Source of the DNA: an uncultured Collinsella sp.
GTDB taxonomy: Bacteria; Actinomycetota; Coriobacteriia; Coriobacteriales; Coriobacteriaceae
Direction: 5' to 3'
Length of the DNA: 6,237 nt
NCBI GenBank assembly: GCA_900541285.1
Contig: UQJA01000113.1
Coordinates: 1-6,237, forward strand
The notes beneath the pieces were generated by a model that worked only from the letters and a program-made list of their open reading frames with translations, was not told the origin of the DNA and did no database searches. Below are positions 1-6,218 of the stretch, piece by piece. The position numbers and the translations under genes are program-made. The stretch's first letter is position 1, and every line of letters starts with the position of its first letter.

Positions 1-519
1 AAGCACCACCGCCATGATCGCCTTGCCCTTGTCGGCGTCGCCATACCCGAGCACGTCATAGCACTTGAGCCACGACGTCCGCCCGAGGCGGGTCCACTCG
101 GAGAGATCCTCCACCACGCCGAGCAGTTCCATGCCGTGTTCCACCATCAGCTTGTCGTCGGCCTCAAGCATACCCGCGACCTTGGTGCGCTCATATTCCA
201 TAGCTTCCTTGCCGGCACGGATCAGGGCGTTGCGCTCCTTCTCGGGCAGGCTCTGGAGCCAGCGTTCGCTGGCGATGATGTTGGCGCTGTGCACGGAGTA
301 GTTGATCTGGGTCGCGTACTTCTGCGCTTCGTAGAACTTCAGGGTCACCACGTTGTTGAAGCAGCCTTCCTGACCGTCCACCACGCCCTGCTGGAGCGCG
401 TTGAAGGTTTCGGAGAAGGAAACGGCGGTGGGTTCAAGGCCGAGAGCCTTGAACGTGGAGACCATGAGGGCGTTCTGCGGCGTGCGGATCTTGATGCCCT
501 TGGCGTCGGCGAGCTTGCC
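1..519 (-). other. C-terminal part of a DctP-family TRAP-transporter solute-binding protein, in frame after SMC
   Basis: Residues ~803-973 of the smc frame read LADAKGIKIRTPQNALMV, then ALQQGVVDGQE, then a helical stretch with ERWLQSLPEKERNALI. These match the second half of DctP-type periplasmic binding proteins of TRAP transporters. In that family the KIR-P segment holds the arginine (here R812) that binds the substrate carboxylate, and VDGQE is a family hallmark. A full DctP is about 330-360 residues with an export signal; only the last ~170 are present here, with no signal peptide and no start codon of its own. The gene's 3' end lies beyond position 1. By hand count GC is about 62% over 1-480, against about 69% over 541-840 in the adjoining SMC arm, a modest step that agrees with a different origin. 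It is probably the tail of an unrelated dctP gene joined here by misassembly or recombination. The substrate cannot be told. Confidence 0.82.
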
Positions 520-2919
520 GGCAGCCTCGGAATCGTCACGGCGAACGCGGTCGAATTCGTCGTTGGCCTCGGCAATCTGCAAGCCCAGATCGCTTGCCTG
601 CGCGCGAGCCTCGTCACGCGAACGGGTGAGCTCGTCCACGCGCGGGCGCGAAGCGCGAACGGCCTCGGAGGCCTGCTCGCGGCGCTTGGAGATGCGCACG
701 CGCTCGACCTCGGCATTGTTGGCGCTTTGCTCCAAGCGGCCAATCTCGGAGAGCAGCGAGCGTCGCTCGCCTTCAAGACGGGCGATCTCGCCGGCGGCAT
801 CGCCCTCAGCGGCACGCGCTTCCTCAACGGCCGCATTGGCCTCGACGACCTGATCCGACACATGCTCAAACACGGCAGCCAGATCGGGCTCAAGCCCCTC
901 CAGCTCGCGAATGCGACGCTTACGCTCCAGAGCACCCGACGCCTCGCCGGCATCGAGGCCCACACGCACCAGGCCGCCACAGCTTACGCGGGCGCCATCG
1001 GGAGTCACATAGGTCACACCGTCAACGACAGGCACAGCCAGCGCGGCAGCCAAGTCATCGACCACGTAATAGCCGCCGAGCAGCGCCTCGACGACGGGTC
1101 CGTAGCCTGCCCGCACGGACAGACGATCAACCAGGCGAGTACCGGCAGCGCCCTCGGCGGCAGCAGAGCCGCTCACGCCGCGCGCCACCAGCAGCGCCTC
1201 GCCCGAGGCCTTCTTCTGGTCCAGAGCGGCACGACCGGCACGCTCAAGCGAGGACGTATCGTCAAACAGCAGCGCATCGATATCGCCGGCGAGCAATTGC
1301 TCAACCAGGCCCTCAAGCTCGCGCGGGGCCTCGAGCACGTCACCCAGACGACCCAAGACATCGTCGCCGAGCGCGCCCACCAGACGGCTCACGAGCGGCG
1401 AGCTGTCGGCCATGCGGGCATCGAGTTTCTTTTGGCTGGCAAGCTCCGAGCGCACCTCGGAGAGCCTGTTACGCGCTTCACTCTCGCGGGCACGCAGGTC
1501 CTTCAGGGCCGCGCGTGCCGCCTCGGTGGCCTCACGCGCATCGACCTGAGCCTGACGCGACTCCTCAAGGGCGCTCTCAAGCTCCTCGGCGCGGTCGCGA
1601 CGGCTCTCGAGCGAGGCCGCGACCTCCTCGAGCTGCTCGTCAATCTGCTCCAGGCGCGAGGCATACATGTTGTCCTCGACCTCGGCATTGCTCAAGGAAT
1701 CCTTCACCTTGGCGAGCTCGAGCGCGGCGTTATCGGCTACGCGCTGCACATCGCGTTGCTCGCGCGTAAGCTGCGAAATCTGATTGTCGAGCGCCACGCG
1801 CCGCTCGTGGAGCTCGGCGGCGGCAGGACCAGCGGCGTCAACGTCCTCCTGGGCCTGCATGTGCGCACCGGTCACTTCCTCAAGCTGCGCACGCGCGTCC
1901 TCGAGCTCCTCGACCACGCGACGTCGCTGATGCTCGGAGCTCGAAATCTGCCCGCGCATGTCAGACAGGCGCGACACCATGTTGTGGCCCTTTTCTTCGA
2001 GCAGGCGCATGTCGGAGTTAATGCGGCCGAACACATCTTGCATATGACGGCGCTGCTCGCCCAGATCGCCCACAAACAGGCCCTTTTCCTCGAGCATGAC
2101 CTGAAGCTTCTCGAGCTCGCGCTCCTTTTCGCCCAAGCGGTACTGCGCAAGCTCCAGCTCGGCGGCACCTTCCTTGGAACGGCTCTCCAGGTCATTCCAC
2201 TGCGACTGCAGCGAACGCAGCTCGTCGACGGCTAGCATCTGCGTAAGCTCGTTCGCGCGCGAGGACAGCTCTTTGTACTTGCGCGCGCGATCGACCTGAC
2301 GCTCCAACGGTCGCAGCTGACGGGCGATTTCCTTATTGATGTCGCGGGCACGCGTCAGGTGCTCGTCCATCGACTTAATCTTTTTGAGCGCACGCTCCTT
2401 GCGGCGCTTGTGCTTGGAGATGCCGGCGGCCTCCTCGATGAGGGCACGGCGTTCCTCGGGGCGGCTCTGCAAAATGGCGTCGAGCTTGCCCTGGCTAATA
2501 ATGGAATGCGTATCCTTGCCCAGGCCCGAATCGTGCAGGATGTCCTGAATGTCCATCAGGCGGCACGGACTCGAGTTGATGAGGTACTCGCTTTCGCCCG
2601 AGCGATACATGCGACGGGTGATGGCGACCTCGTCAAAATCGACGGGCAGCATATGGTCCGAGTTATCGAGCACCAACGTGACCTCGGCGACACCCACCGG
2701 CTTGCGCGCTGACGAGCCCGAGAAGATGACATCCTCCATGGCCTGACCGCGCAGCTGCTTGGCGCTCTGCTCGCCCAGGACCCACAGAATCGAGCCGGAG
2801 TTGTTCGTTTTCCCGGAGCCGTTGGGACCGACGATGACGGTCAGGCCCGGCTCAAACGTCATATGGGCGCGGTCGGCAAACGACTTGAACCCTTTGAGCG
2901 TGAGGGACTTGAGATACAC
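1..2919 (-). CDS. smc: Chromosome segregation ATPase SMC, N-terminal ~800 residues, continuing in frame into a DctP-like domain; 3' end outside window
   Basis: SMC is the core ATPase of bacterial condensin (with ScpA/ScpB) and organises and segregates the chromosome. The frame has no stop over 973 codons and runs off position 1. It starts at a GTG, giving VYLKSLTLKGFKSFADR, the usual SMC N-terminus, with an AGGA ribosome site just upstream and rnc ending 10 nt before. Visible parts are: P-loop GPNGSGKT at residues 31-38; Q-loop SQGKLDAIL around Q143; a first coiled coil from about 170 to 500; a hinge at about 505-660, ending ALERKRRIRELE; and the start of the return coiled coil to about 798. 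SMC proteins are usually near 1,180 residues. Here the rest of the return coil and the C-terminal head (LSGGE signature, Walker B) are missing. From about residue 803 the sequence is DctP-like instead. The SMC identity is certain. Whether the fusion exists in a living cell is doubtful, and a contig misjoin is the simplest explanation. As read, the product could not form a complete ATPase head. Confidence 0.9.
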   Translation of the reverse strand, partial: MYLKSLTLKGFKSFADRAHMTFEPGLTVIVGPNGSGKTNNSGSILWVLGEQSAKQLRGQAMEDVIFSGSSARKPVGVAEVTLVLDNSDHMLPVDFDEVAITRRMYRSGESEYLINSSPCRLMDIQDILHDSGLGKDTHSIISQGKLDAILQSRPEERRALIEEAAGISKHKRRKERALKKIKSMDEHLTRARDINKEIARQLRPLERQVDRARKYKELSSRANELTQMLAVDELRSLQSQWNDLESRSKEGAAELELAQYRLGEKERELEKLQVMLEEKGLFVGDLGEQRRHMQDVFGRINSDMRLLEEKGHNMVSRLSDMRGQISSSEHQRRRVVEELEDARAQLEEVTGAHMQAQEDVDAAGPAAAELHERRVALDNQISQLTREQRDVQRVADNAALELAKVKDSLSNAEVEDNMYASRLEQIDEQLEEVAASLESRRDRAEELESALEESRQAQVDAREATEAARAALKDLRARESEARNRLSEVRSELASQKKLDARMADSSPLVSRLVGALGDDVLGRLGDVLEAPRELEGLVEQLLAGDIDALLFDDTSSLERAGRAALDQKKASGEALLVARGVSGSAAAEGAAGTRLVDRLSVRAGYGPVVEALLGGYYVVDDLAAALAVPVVDGVTYVTPDGARVSCGGLVRVGLDAGEASGALERKRRIRELEGLEPDLAAVFEHVSDQVVEANAAVEEARAAEGDAAGEIARLEGERRSLLSEIGRLEQSANNAEVERVRISKRREQASEAVRASRPRVDELTRSRDEARAQASDLGLQIAEANDEFDRVRRDDSEAAGKLADAKGIKIRTPQNALMVSTFKALGLEPTAVSFSETFNALQQGVVDGQEGCFNNVVTLKFYEAQKYATQINYSVHSANIIASERWLQSLPEKERNALIRAGKEAMEYERTKVAGMLEADDKLMVEHGMELLGVVEDLSEWTRLGRTSWLKCYDVLGYGDADKGKAIMAVVL

Positions 2920-2929
2920 GGTTCCTCGC

Positions 2930-3655
2930 TTACACGTGCTTCTTGTTCAGAATCACGCCATTGGTGGTGTAACCCATGCGGTCGAGCGCTTCGAGCGCGG
3001 CGGCTCCCTCGGCTTCCTTCTTTGAGGAGCCGGAGCCGCGACCCTGGCGAATACCATCGATCAAAACCACGGCGGTAAAGGTGGGCGCATGCGCCGGGCC
3101 CTCGGAGCCAACGAGCTTGTACGCCGGGGGTTCGTGACCGTCGGCTTGCACGCACTCCTGCAAAAACGACTTGGGGTTCGCAGGATGCTCGGCACGCTCG
3201 GAAGCCAAATGCGGCTTAAGCGTACGGTGAATGAACTCTGCCGCGGCATCCCAGCCGGCATCCAGGTACAGCGCGCCCACGAGCGACTCATAGACGTTCT
3301 CGAGGGCCGAATGCAGGCCGCGCGCACCGGTACCGGTCTCGGAGGCACCAAAGATGATGATGTCGTCGATGCCCAGCTCGTGAGAAACCTCGGACAGCGT
3401 AGCGCCCGAGACAAGCGACACCTTCAGGCGCGTGAGCTTGCCCTCGTCAAACTCCGGATAGGACTCAAACAGGGAGCGTGCGACCACAGCGCCCAAAATG
3501 GAATCGCCCAAGAACTCAAGGCGCTCATAGCTGGCAGAAACCGGCTGGCCCTCGACTGCCGAGGGATGCGTAAGGGCCGCGCGCAGCAGCACCTTATTAT
3601 TGAACTCATGACCCAGGATTTCCTGGGCGCGCGTAAGTCGTTCAGACAAAGCCAA
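2930..3655 (-). CDS. rnc: Ribonuclease III
   Basis: RNase III is an Mg-dependent double-strand-specific endoribonuclease that processes rRNA precursors and structured mRNAs in the cytoplasm. The 241-residue product has normal family length. The endonuclease domain (about 5-150) carries the signature ERLEFLGDS with metal ligands E47 and D51, and a second site ENVYESLVGALYLD with E123. The double-stranded-RNA-binding domain spans about 160-228, starting NPKSFLQE and ending in the typical GSGSSKKEAEGAAALEAL. The start is TTG: the only good ribosome site, AGGGAGG at 3664-3670, lies 8 nt upstream inside the end of acpP, and ALSERLTRAQEILGHEF is a normal N-terminus. It follows acpP by 3 nt and precedes smc by 10 nt, so co-transcription is likely. 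One oddity: N120 stands where many homologues, such as the E. coli enzyme, have the catalytic Asp of the DxxE pair. Confidence 0.96.
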   Translation of the reverse strand: MALSERLTRAQEILGHEFNNKVLLRAALTHPSAVEGQPVSASYERLEFLGDSILGAVVARSLFESYPEFDEGKLTRLKVSLVSGATLSEVSHELGIDDIIIFGASETGTGARGLHSALENVYESLVGALYLDAGWDAAAEFIHRTLKPHLASERAEHPANPKSFLQECVQADGHEPPAYKLVGSEGPAHAPTFTAVVLIDGIRQGRGSGSSKKEAEGAAALEALDRMGYTTNGVILNKKHV

Positions 3656-3658
3656 GAC

Positions 3659-3901
3659 CTAGGCCTCCCTGGCGTTTTCGATAGCGTCGACGGCGTCGGC
3701 GACAGAGTTGAGCGAGAGCAGGGTCTCGTCATCGATCTCGAGGTTGAACTCGTCCTCGATAGCCGTAACCAGCTGCAGGCGCTCGAGCGAGTTGGCATCG
3801 AGGTCGTCAAAGGTGGTCTCATCGCTAATTTCGGCAACATCGACGCCCAGAACGTCAGCAGCGACCTCGGCGATCTTGTCGAAGATTTCGGAGCGATCCA
3901 T
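3659..3901 (-). CDS. acpP: Acyl carrier protein
   Basis: ACP carries growing fatty-acyl chains on a 4'-phosphopantetheine arm during type II fatty-acid synthesis in the cytosol. The product is 80 residues, acidic and helical, the normal size. Ser38 in DLDANSLERLQL is the attachment serine. It is preceded by Asn instead of the usual Asp of the DSL motif. The rest fits the family: FDKIAEVAADVLGV for helix I and VTAIEDEFNLEIDDE for helix II and the following loop. The start is ATG at 3901-3899 with GAGGAAG four bases upstream. A longer in-frame reading upstream would pass through a perfect palindrome and gives no ACP-like residues. It lies downstream of plsX, whose product uses acyl-ACP, and upstream of rnc with a 3-nt gap; the rnc ribosome site sits inside its last codons. 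Confidence 0.95.
   Translation of the reverse strand: MDRSEIFDKIAEVAADVLGVDVAEISDETTFDDLDANSLERLQLVTAIEDEFNLEIDDETLLSLNSVADAVDAIENAREA
3664..3670 (-). promoter_or_regulatory. Ribosome binding site for rnc, fixing its TTG start
   Basis: The minus strand reads AGGGAGG, followed by 8 nt containing the acpP stop TAG and then TTG. The strong site and good spacing support TTG at 3655-3653 as the rnc start and imply translational coupling with acpP. Confidence 0.7.
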
Positions 3902-3930
3902 AGCGCTTCCTCTCATAGTGCATGAATACC

Positions 3931-3959
3931 AAAAGAATGGTACCGCCCGGGCGGTACCA
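3931..3959 (-). terminator. Palindromic hairpin with T-rich tail between plsX and acpP (terminator, attenuator or operator)
   Basis: Positions 3938-3959 form a perfect 22-bp palindrome. The core GGTACCGCCCGGGCGGTACC folds on the minus strand into a 9-bp stem with a CCGG loop, followed at once by TTCTTTT. This is the form of an intrinsic terminator for plsX transcripts, or of an attenuator reducing read-through into acpP. Full two-fold symmetry also fits a repressor operator. The 114-nt gap holds little else. A weak -10-like TAGAAT lies at 3978-3973 on the minus strand without a convincing -35. If it is used, the hairpin would fall in the acpP leader. Confidence 0.55.
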
Positions 3960-4015
3960 AGACATGGTTCTGATTCTACCCCACGACGCACGCCCCGAGA
4001 CGCATAACGCCGCTG

Positions 4016-5035
4016 TTATAAAACGATGCCGTCCATGGAGTTGGCGACATTCTCGACCAGCCCGGCGCGCACGGCTTCGGCCGCCGCGAGCGTACCGTTT
4101 TTAACAGCCTCGACCGATGTGGCGCCATGGCCGATCAGGACCACGCCGCGCAGGCCCAAAAGAATCGCGCCACCCTTGGCGTCGCCCGAAAGCTTGGCCT
4201 TTATCTCGCGCATCTGCTTTTTAATGAGCAGCGCGGCGATCTTGGTGCCAAGCGAAGACATAAAGGCACCCTTGAGTTCCTGCAGCAAAAACTTGGCAGC
4301 GCCCTCGGTGGCCTTGAGCGCAATATTGCCCGACATGCCATCGGCAACGACGACATCGAAGTTACCGGAGGTGATGTCCGTTCCCTCGCAGTTACCAACA
4401 AAGCCGGGAACGGCGGCTTTCATGGCCGGGAAGCAGGCCTTGGTAAAGTTGGAGCCCTTCTCGTCCTCGGTGCCGTTACCAAGCAGGCCCACGCGGGGAC
4501 GCTCGATGCCCAGGACGACGCGGGCATAGGCGCTACCCATCTGGGCAAAACGCACCATGTCATCGACCTCGACATCGGGGTTGGCGCCCATATCGCACAG
4601 CACCGTCAGACCGCCGGCACGATTGGGCAGCGCATTGGTCAGACAGGGACGCACCGGCTGCTTCTTACCTTCGGCCATATATCTAAACGGCGTCACGTAG
4701 GCAGTAGCCGCGGCGGTCATGGCGCCGGTGGAGCCGGCGGAGAAGAACGCGTCCGCATTTCCCTTCTTGATGGCGCGGCACGACAGCACGATCGAAGACT
4801 TGCGTTTGGTCATCACGGCGCGAATGGGATCGTCATCCATGGCGATAACGTCGGGTGCCTCAAGGGCCTCAACACGTGCGTGGGAAGCAGCAAAGGGATT
4901 GACGATTTCGGCGGGGCCAGCTGCCAAGACCTCGATATCGGGATCGGCGGCAAGCGCAGCCTCGATACCATCGAGAACAACCTGAGGTTTCTCGTCTCCG
5001 CCCACAACGTCTACACAAACGCGAACGTTACTCAT
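4016..5035 (-). CDS. plsX: Phosphate acyltransferase PlsX
   Basis: PlsX converts acyl-ACP and phosphate into acyl-phosphate, the donor used by PlsY to acylate glycerol-3-phosphate in membrane phospholipid synthesis. It is a peripheral cytosolic enzyme. The product is 339 residues, the usual size. Family landmarks in order are VCVDVVGGDEKP at the N-terminus (VDAMGGD in many homologues), AFFSAGSTGAMTA, LCDMGANPDVEVDDMVRFA, PRVGLLGNGTEDEKGS, FVGNCEGTDI, VVVADGMSGNIALK and GGAILLGLRGVVLIGHGAT. Two ATGs lie two codons apart. The ribosome site AAGGAG at 5048-5043 is only 1 nt from the first and 7 nt from the second, so MSNVRV at 5035 is preferred. It sits 81 nt after rpmF behind a terminator-like hairpin and 114 nt before acpP, the classic plsX-acpP arrangement. 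Confidence 0.95.
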   Translation of the reverse strand: MSNVRVCVDVVGGDEKPQVVLDGIEAALAADPDIEVLAAGPAEIVNPFAASHARVEALEAPDVIAMDDDPIRAVMTKRKSSIVLSCRAIKKGNADAFFSAGSTGAMTAAATAYVTPFRYMAEGKKQPVRPCLTNALPNRAGGLTVLCDMGANPDVEVDDMVRFAQMGSAYARVVLGIERPRVGLLGNGTEDEKGSNFTKACFPAMKAAVPGFVGNCEGTDITSGNFDVVVADGMSGNIALKATEGAAKFLLQELKGAFMSSLGTKIAALLIKKQMREIKAKLSGDAKGGAILLGLRGVVLIGHGATSVEAVKNGTLAAAEAVRAGLVENVANSMDGIVL

Positions 5036-5042
5036 ATACATG

Positions 5043-5048
5043 CTCCTT
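5043..5048 (-). promoter_or_regulatory. Ribosome binding site for plsX, selecting the second ATG
   Basis: AAGGAG on the minus strand is followed by C, then ATG TAT ATG. Spacing to the first ATG is 1 nt, too short, and to the second is 7 nt, which is optimal. It lies only 2 nt after the T-tract of the upstream hairpin. Confidence 0.75.
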
Positions 5049-5050
5049 AT

Positions 5051-5082
5051 ACAAAAATGGCCGACTCATTGAGCCGGCCATT
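5051..5082 (-). terminator. Intrinsic-terminator-like hairpin between rpmF and plsX
   Basis: On the minus strand AATGGCCG (5082-5075) pairs with CGGCCATT (5063-5056). The stem extends inward through a G-U pair and CTC/GAG to an AAU loop, giving about 12 paired positions. TTTTTGT follows at once (5057-5051). This is a textbook Rho-independent terminator for rpmF. Its T-tract almost touches the plsX ribosome site, so it may act as a partial terminator or attenuator that sets plsX expression below rpmF. Confidence 0.75.
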
Positions 5083-5085
5083 GTG

Positions 5086-5099
5086 GTTCCATTTGGAAC
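5086..5099. repeat. 14-bp palindrome upstream of plsX
   Basis: GTTCCATTTGGAAC is two perfect 6-bp inverted arms around TT. It lies just upstream of the terminator hairpin. It could be a small RNA stem in the plsX leader or a binding site for a dimeric regulator. No known operator is recognised. Confidence 0.4.
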
Positions 5100-5113
5100 G
5101 GCATCGCATCCAG

Positions 5114-5119
5114 AGTATA
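5114..5119 (-). promoter_or_regulatory. Candidate -10 box upstream of plsX
   Basis: TATACT on the minus strand matches five of six bases of TATAAT and lies just after the rpmF stop codon. No good -35 is visible at 16-18 nt. If it is used, transcription would start near 5107 and the leader would contain the palindrome and the terminator hairpin. Low confidence. Confidence 0.25.
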
Positions 5120-5122
5120 CCG

Positions 5123-5302
5123 TTACTCGGTAACGATAACCTCGCGGTCCTTGTAGAAACCGCAGCTGGGGCACACGTGGTGCGGAAGCTTGACAGCGCC
5201 GCAACGGGGGCACGTGGACTGAGCCGCAGCCGAGATCTTCATGTTGGCGGAACGACGGGTGTGAGTGCGGATACGACCCTGCTTTTGTTTAGGTACGGGC
5301 AT
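5123..5302 (-). CDS. rpmF: 50S ribosomal protein L32
   Basis: L32 is a small protein of the large ribosomal subunit. The 59-residue product begins MPVPKQKQGRIRTHTRRS, basic and typical of L32. It has a zinc ribbon of the C+ type with Cys pairs CPRC (31, 34) and CPSC (44, 47), then GFYKDREVIVTE. The length is normal. The ATG at 5302-5300 has AAGGAAGG ending 5 nt upstream. It follows the DUF177 gene by 64 nt, the pairing seen in very many bacteria. Because all four cysteines are kept, this copy should depend on zinc; zinc-independent paralogues elsewhere lack them. A terminator-like hairpin follows 40 nt downstream. Confidence 0.97.
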   Translation of the reverse strand: MPVPKQKQGRIRTHTRRSANMKISAAAQSTCPRCGAVKLPHHVCPSCGFYKDREVIVTE

Positions 5303-5352
5303 AGTGACCTTCCTTATGAACTATCCAGTGTGGCGATTACGCGCAAGTAGCG

Positions 5353-5361
5353 ATACTACCA
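5353..5361 (-). promoter_or_regulatory. Candidate extended -10 promoter for rpmF
   Basis: The 64-nt gap between the DUF177 stop and rpmF contains TGGTAGTAT on the minus strand, a TGn extended -10 with four of six consensus bases. A start near 5346 would give a leader of about 44 nt ending in the AAGGAAGG ribosome site. There is no clear -35. It may allow extra rpmF expression independent of the upstream gene. Low confidence. Confidence 0.25.
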
Positions 5362-5366
5362 CAGTT

Positions 5367-5921
5367 TTACTCATCGAGCTTGAGATTCTTCAATGCTGCA
5401 AATGGATTTTCCGTGGCAGCGGCCCATTCTGCCTCTGCCTGGGCGGCGCAATCGCATTGCTCGACGTTGAGATTGCAACCGCAAGTGGGACACAGACCGC
5501 GACAATCGGGCTTGCAGAGCACCACAAACGGCGTGTCCATAACGACCGCGTCGTTGATGGGCTCACCCAGATCGACGATGCGGTCCTCACCCAGGAGCTC
5601 GTAGCCGTCCTCGTAAGCCTCGGGATCCTCGGGCTCCTCAAAGAGGTAGAACTCCTCGATCTCGCCGGCGATATCAAACGAGGCGGGCTCCAGGCAACGG
5701 TCGCACTCGCCGGTGGCGTGCGCGCGGACCATGCCCGTAAGCAAGACACCGGTACCGGCATTGGTAAAGACAACGTCGTAGTCGATGCCGTCCTGTAGCT
5801 GGTACTCCTTCTCGCCCACCGTGTAGGTGGCGACATCGACCTTACCGGTCAGCGGATACGAATCTCCAGGAAACTCGAGCTGCTCGGAAAGATCGACGGT
5901 AACGCTCGGGAACTCAGCCAT
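5367..5921 (-). CDS. DUF177 / YceD family protein
   Basis: This is a 184-residue protein of the DUF177 (YceD) family, whose gene sits next to rpmF in most bacteria. Family members are linked to ribosomal RNA or large-subunit maturation; the exact biochemical role is not visible here. Landmarks are GECDRCLEP (Cys73, Cys76), MDTPFVVLCKPDCRGLCPTC with Cys136, 140, 144 and 147, then CNLN...CDC (149, 156, 158), and the conserved tail NPFAALKNLK at 172-181. The cysteine pattern suggests a bound metal. The middle (about 86-125) is strongly acidic. The start is ATG at 5921, which overlaps the TAA of the upstream frame as TAATG and so implies translational coupling. A longer in-frame start at 5972 would add residues that overlap the neighbouring gene and do not look like the family. 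Confidence 0.92.
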   Translation of the reverse strand: MAEFPSVTVDLSEQLEFPGDSYPLTGKVDVATYTVGEKEYQLQDGIDYDVVFTNAGTGVLLTGMVRAHATGECDRCLEPASFDIAGEIEEFYLFEEPEDPEAYEDGYELLGEDRIVDLGEPINDAVVMDTPFVVLCKPDCRGLCPTCGCNLNVEQCDCAAQAEAEWAAATENPFAALKNLKLDE

Positions 5922-6190
5922 TACCACTGACCATTCTGTTGGGCAGCACCCTCGTTGAGCTGCTGACGGCAACGGGTAACGGTGCCGGTCAGACTCTTGA
6001 GGTTCTCCTCCAGGTGCGTAAAGACCTGCTCTGCGTAGTCCTCGGCAGCATAACGCGTCTCGCGCTCGTACTGCTGGGCACGATCGCGGATGTCGTCGGC
6101 CTGCTGCTGCGCAAGGCGGACGATCTCCTGCTCACCGGCAATGGTGAGGGCCTGCTGCTGAGCGTCGGCGATGATGGAATCAGCCTGAGC
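5921..6190 (-). pseudogene. Coiled-coil protein resembling the DivIVA-like/ATPase-subunit-like family upstream of DUF177, 5' end lost
   Basis: The last 89 codons of a gene are clear, starting AQADSIIADAQQQALTIAG and ending CRQQLNEGAAQQNGQW, with TAA overlapping the DUF177 start. The sequence is rich in Gln, Ala, Glu and Arg in heptad-like spacing and predicts one long coiled coil, with ERETRYAAEDYAEQVFTHLEENL resembling the C-terminus of a short family often annotated as 'ATPase' or DivIVA-like. From memory, such genes lie upstream of DUF177 in Gram-positive genomes. Family assignment is tentative. Upstream of 6190 the likeness stops: the same frame reads through a GC-rich inverted repeat to a TAG at 6232-6230. 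No ATG, GTG or TTG is available in frame near the break. The gene is therefore truncated in this sequence, by rearrangement or by a faulty contig end. Confidence 0.55.
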
Positions 6191-6191
6191 G

Positions 6192-6218
6192 GCGGGGGGA
6201 GCCCTAAAGTCCCCCCGC
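6192..6218. repeat. GC-rich inverted repeat at the broken end of the coiled-coil gene
   Basis: GCGGGGGGA (6192-6200) and TCCCCCCGC (6210-6218) are perfect 9-bp inverted arms around a 9-nt loop. Neither strand shows a T-run after the stem, so it is a poor intrinsic terminator as it stands. It lies exactly where homology of the neighbouring gene ends, within a 47-nt tail (6191-6237) that has no coding sense. Confidence 0.6.

Noticed and set aside
136..2235. 699-codon open frame on the plus strand, opposite smc
   Set aside because: Its codons are exact reverse complements of smc codons; GC-rich coiled-coil coding leaves few antisense stops. No domain is recognisable and the minus strand is clearly the coding one.
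1..2919. A functional SMC-binding-protein fusion as a new nutrient-sensing condensin
   Set aside because: The fusion removes the C-terminal ATPase head and half of the binding protein, including its export signal and first lobe, so neither part could work. Misassembly explains it better.
3089..3925. 278-codon plus-strand frame opposite rnc and acpP
   Set aside because: Antisense of two recognised conserved genes, with no independent protein likeness.
3902..3991. 30-residue N-terminal extension of acpP
   Set aside because: It reads through the palindrome and intergenic DNA, while the ATG at 3901 has its own GAGGAAG ribosome site and gives a normal-length ACP.
4127..5350. 407-codon plus-strand frame opposite plsX and rpmF
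   Set aside because: It is the antisense shadow of plsX and also spans rpmF and the gap with the terminator hairpin. The minus-strand proteins are unmistakable.
5346..5359. Short stem GTAG/CTAC upstream of rpmF
   Set aside because: Four base pairs with no tail or context; expected by chance.
5922..5972. Upstream start for the DUF177 gene
   Set aside because: It would overlap the upstream coding frame by 17 codons and add residues unlike the family. The TAATG junction at 5921 is the natural start.
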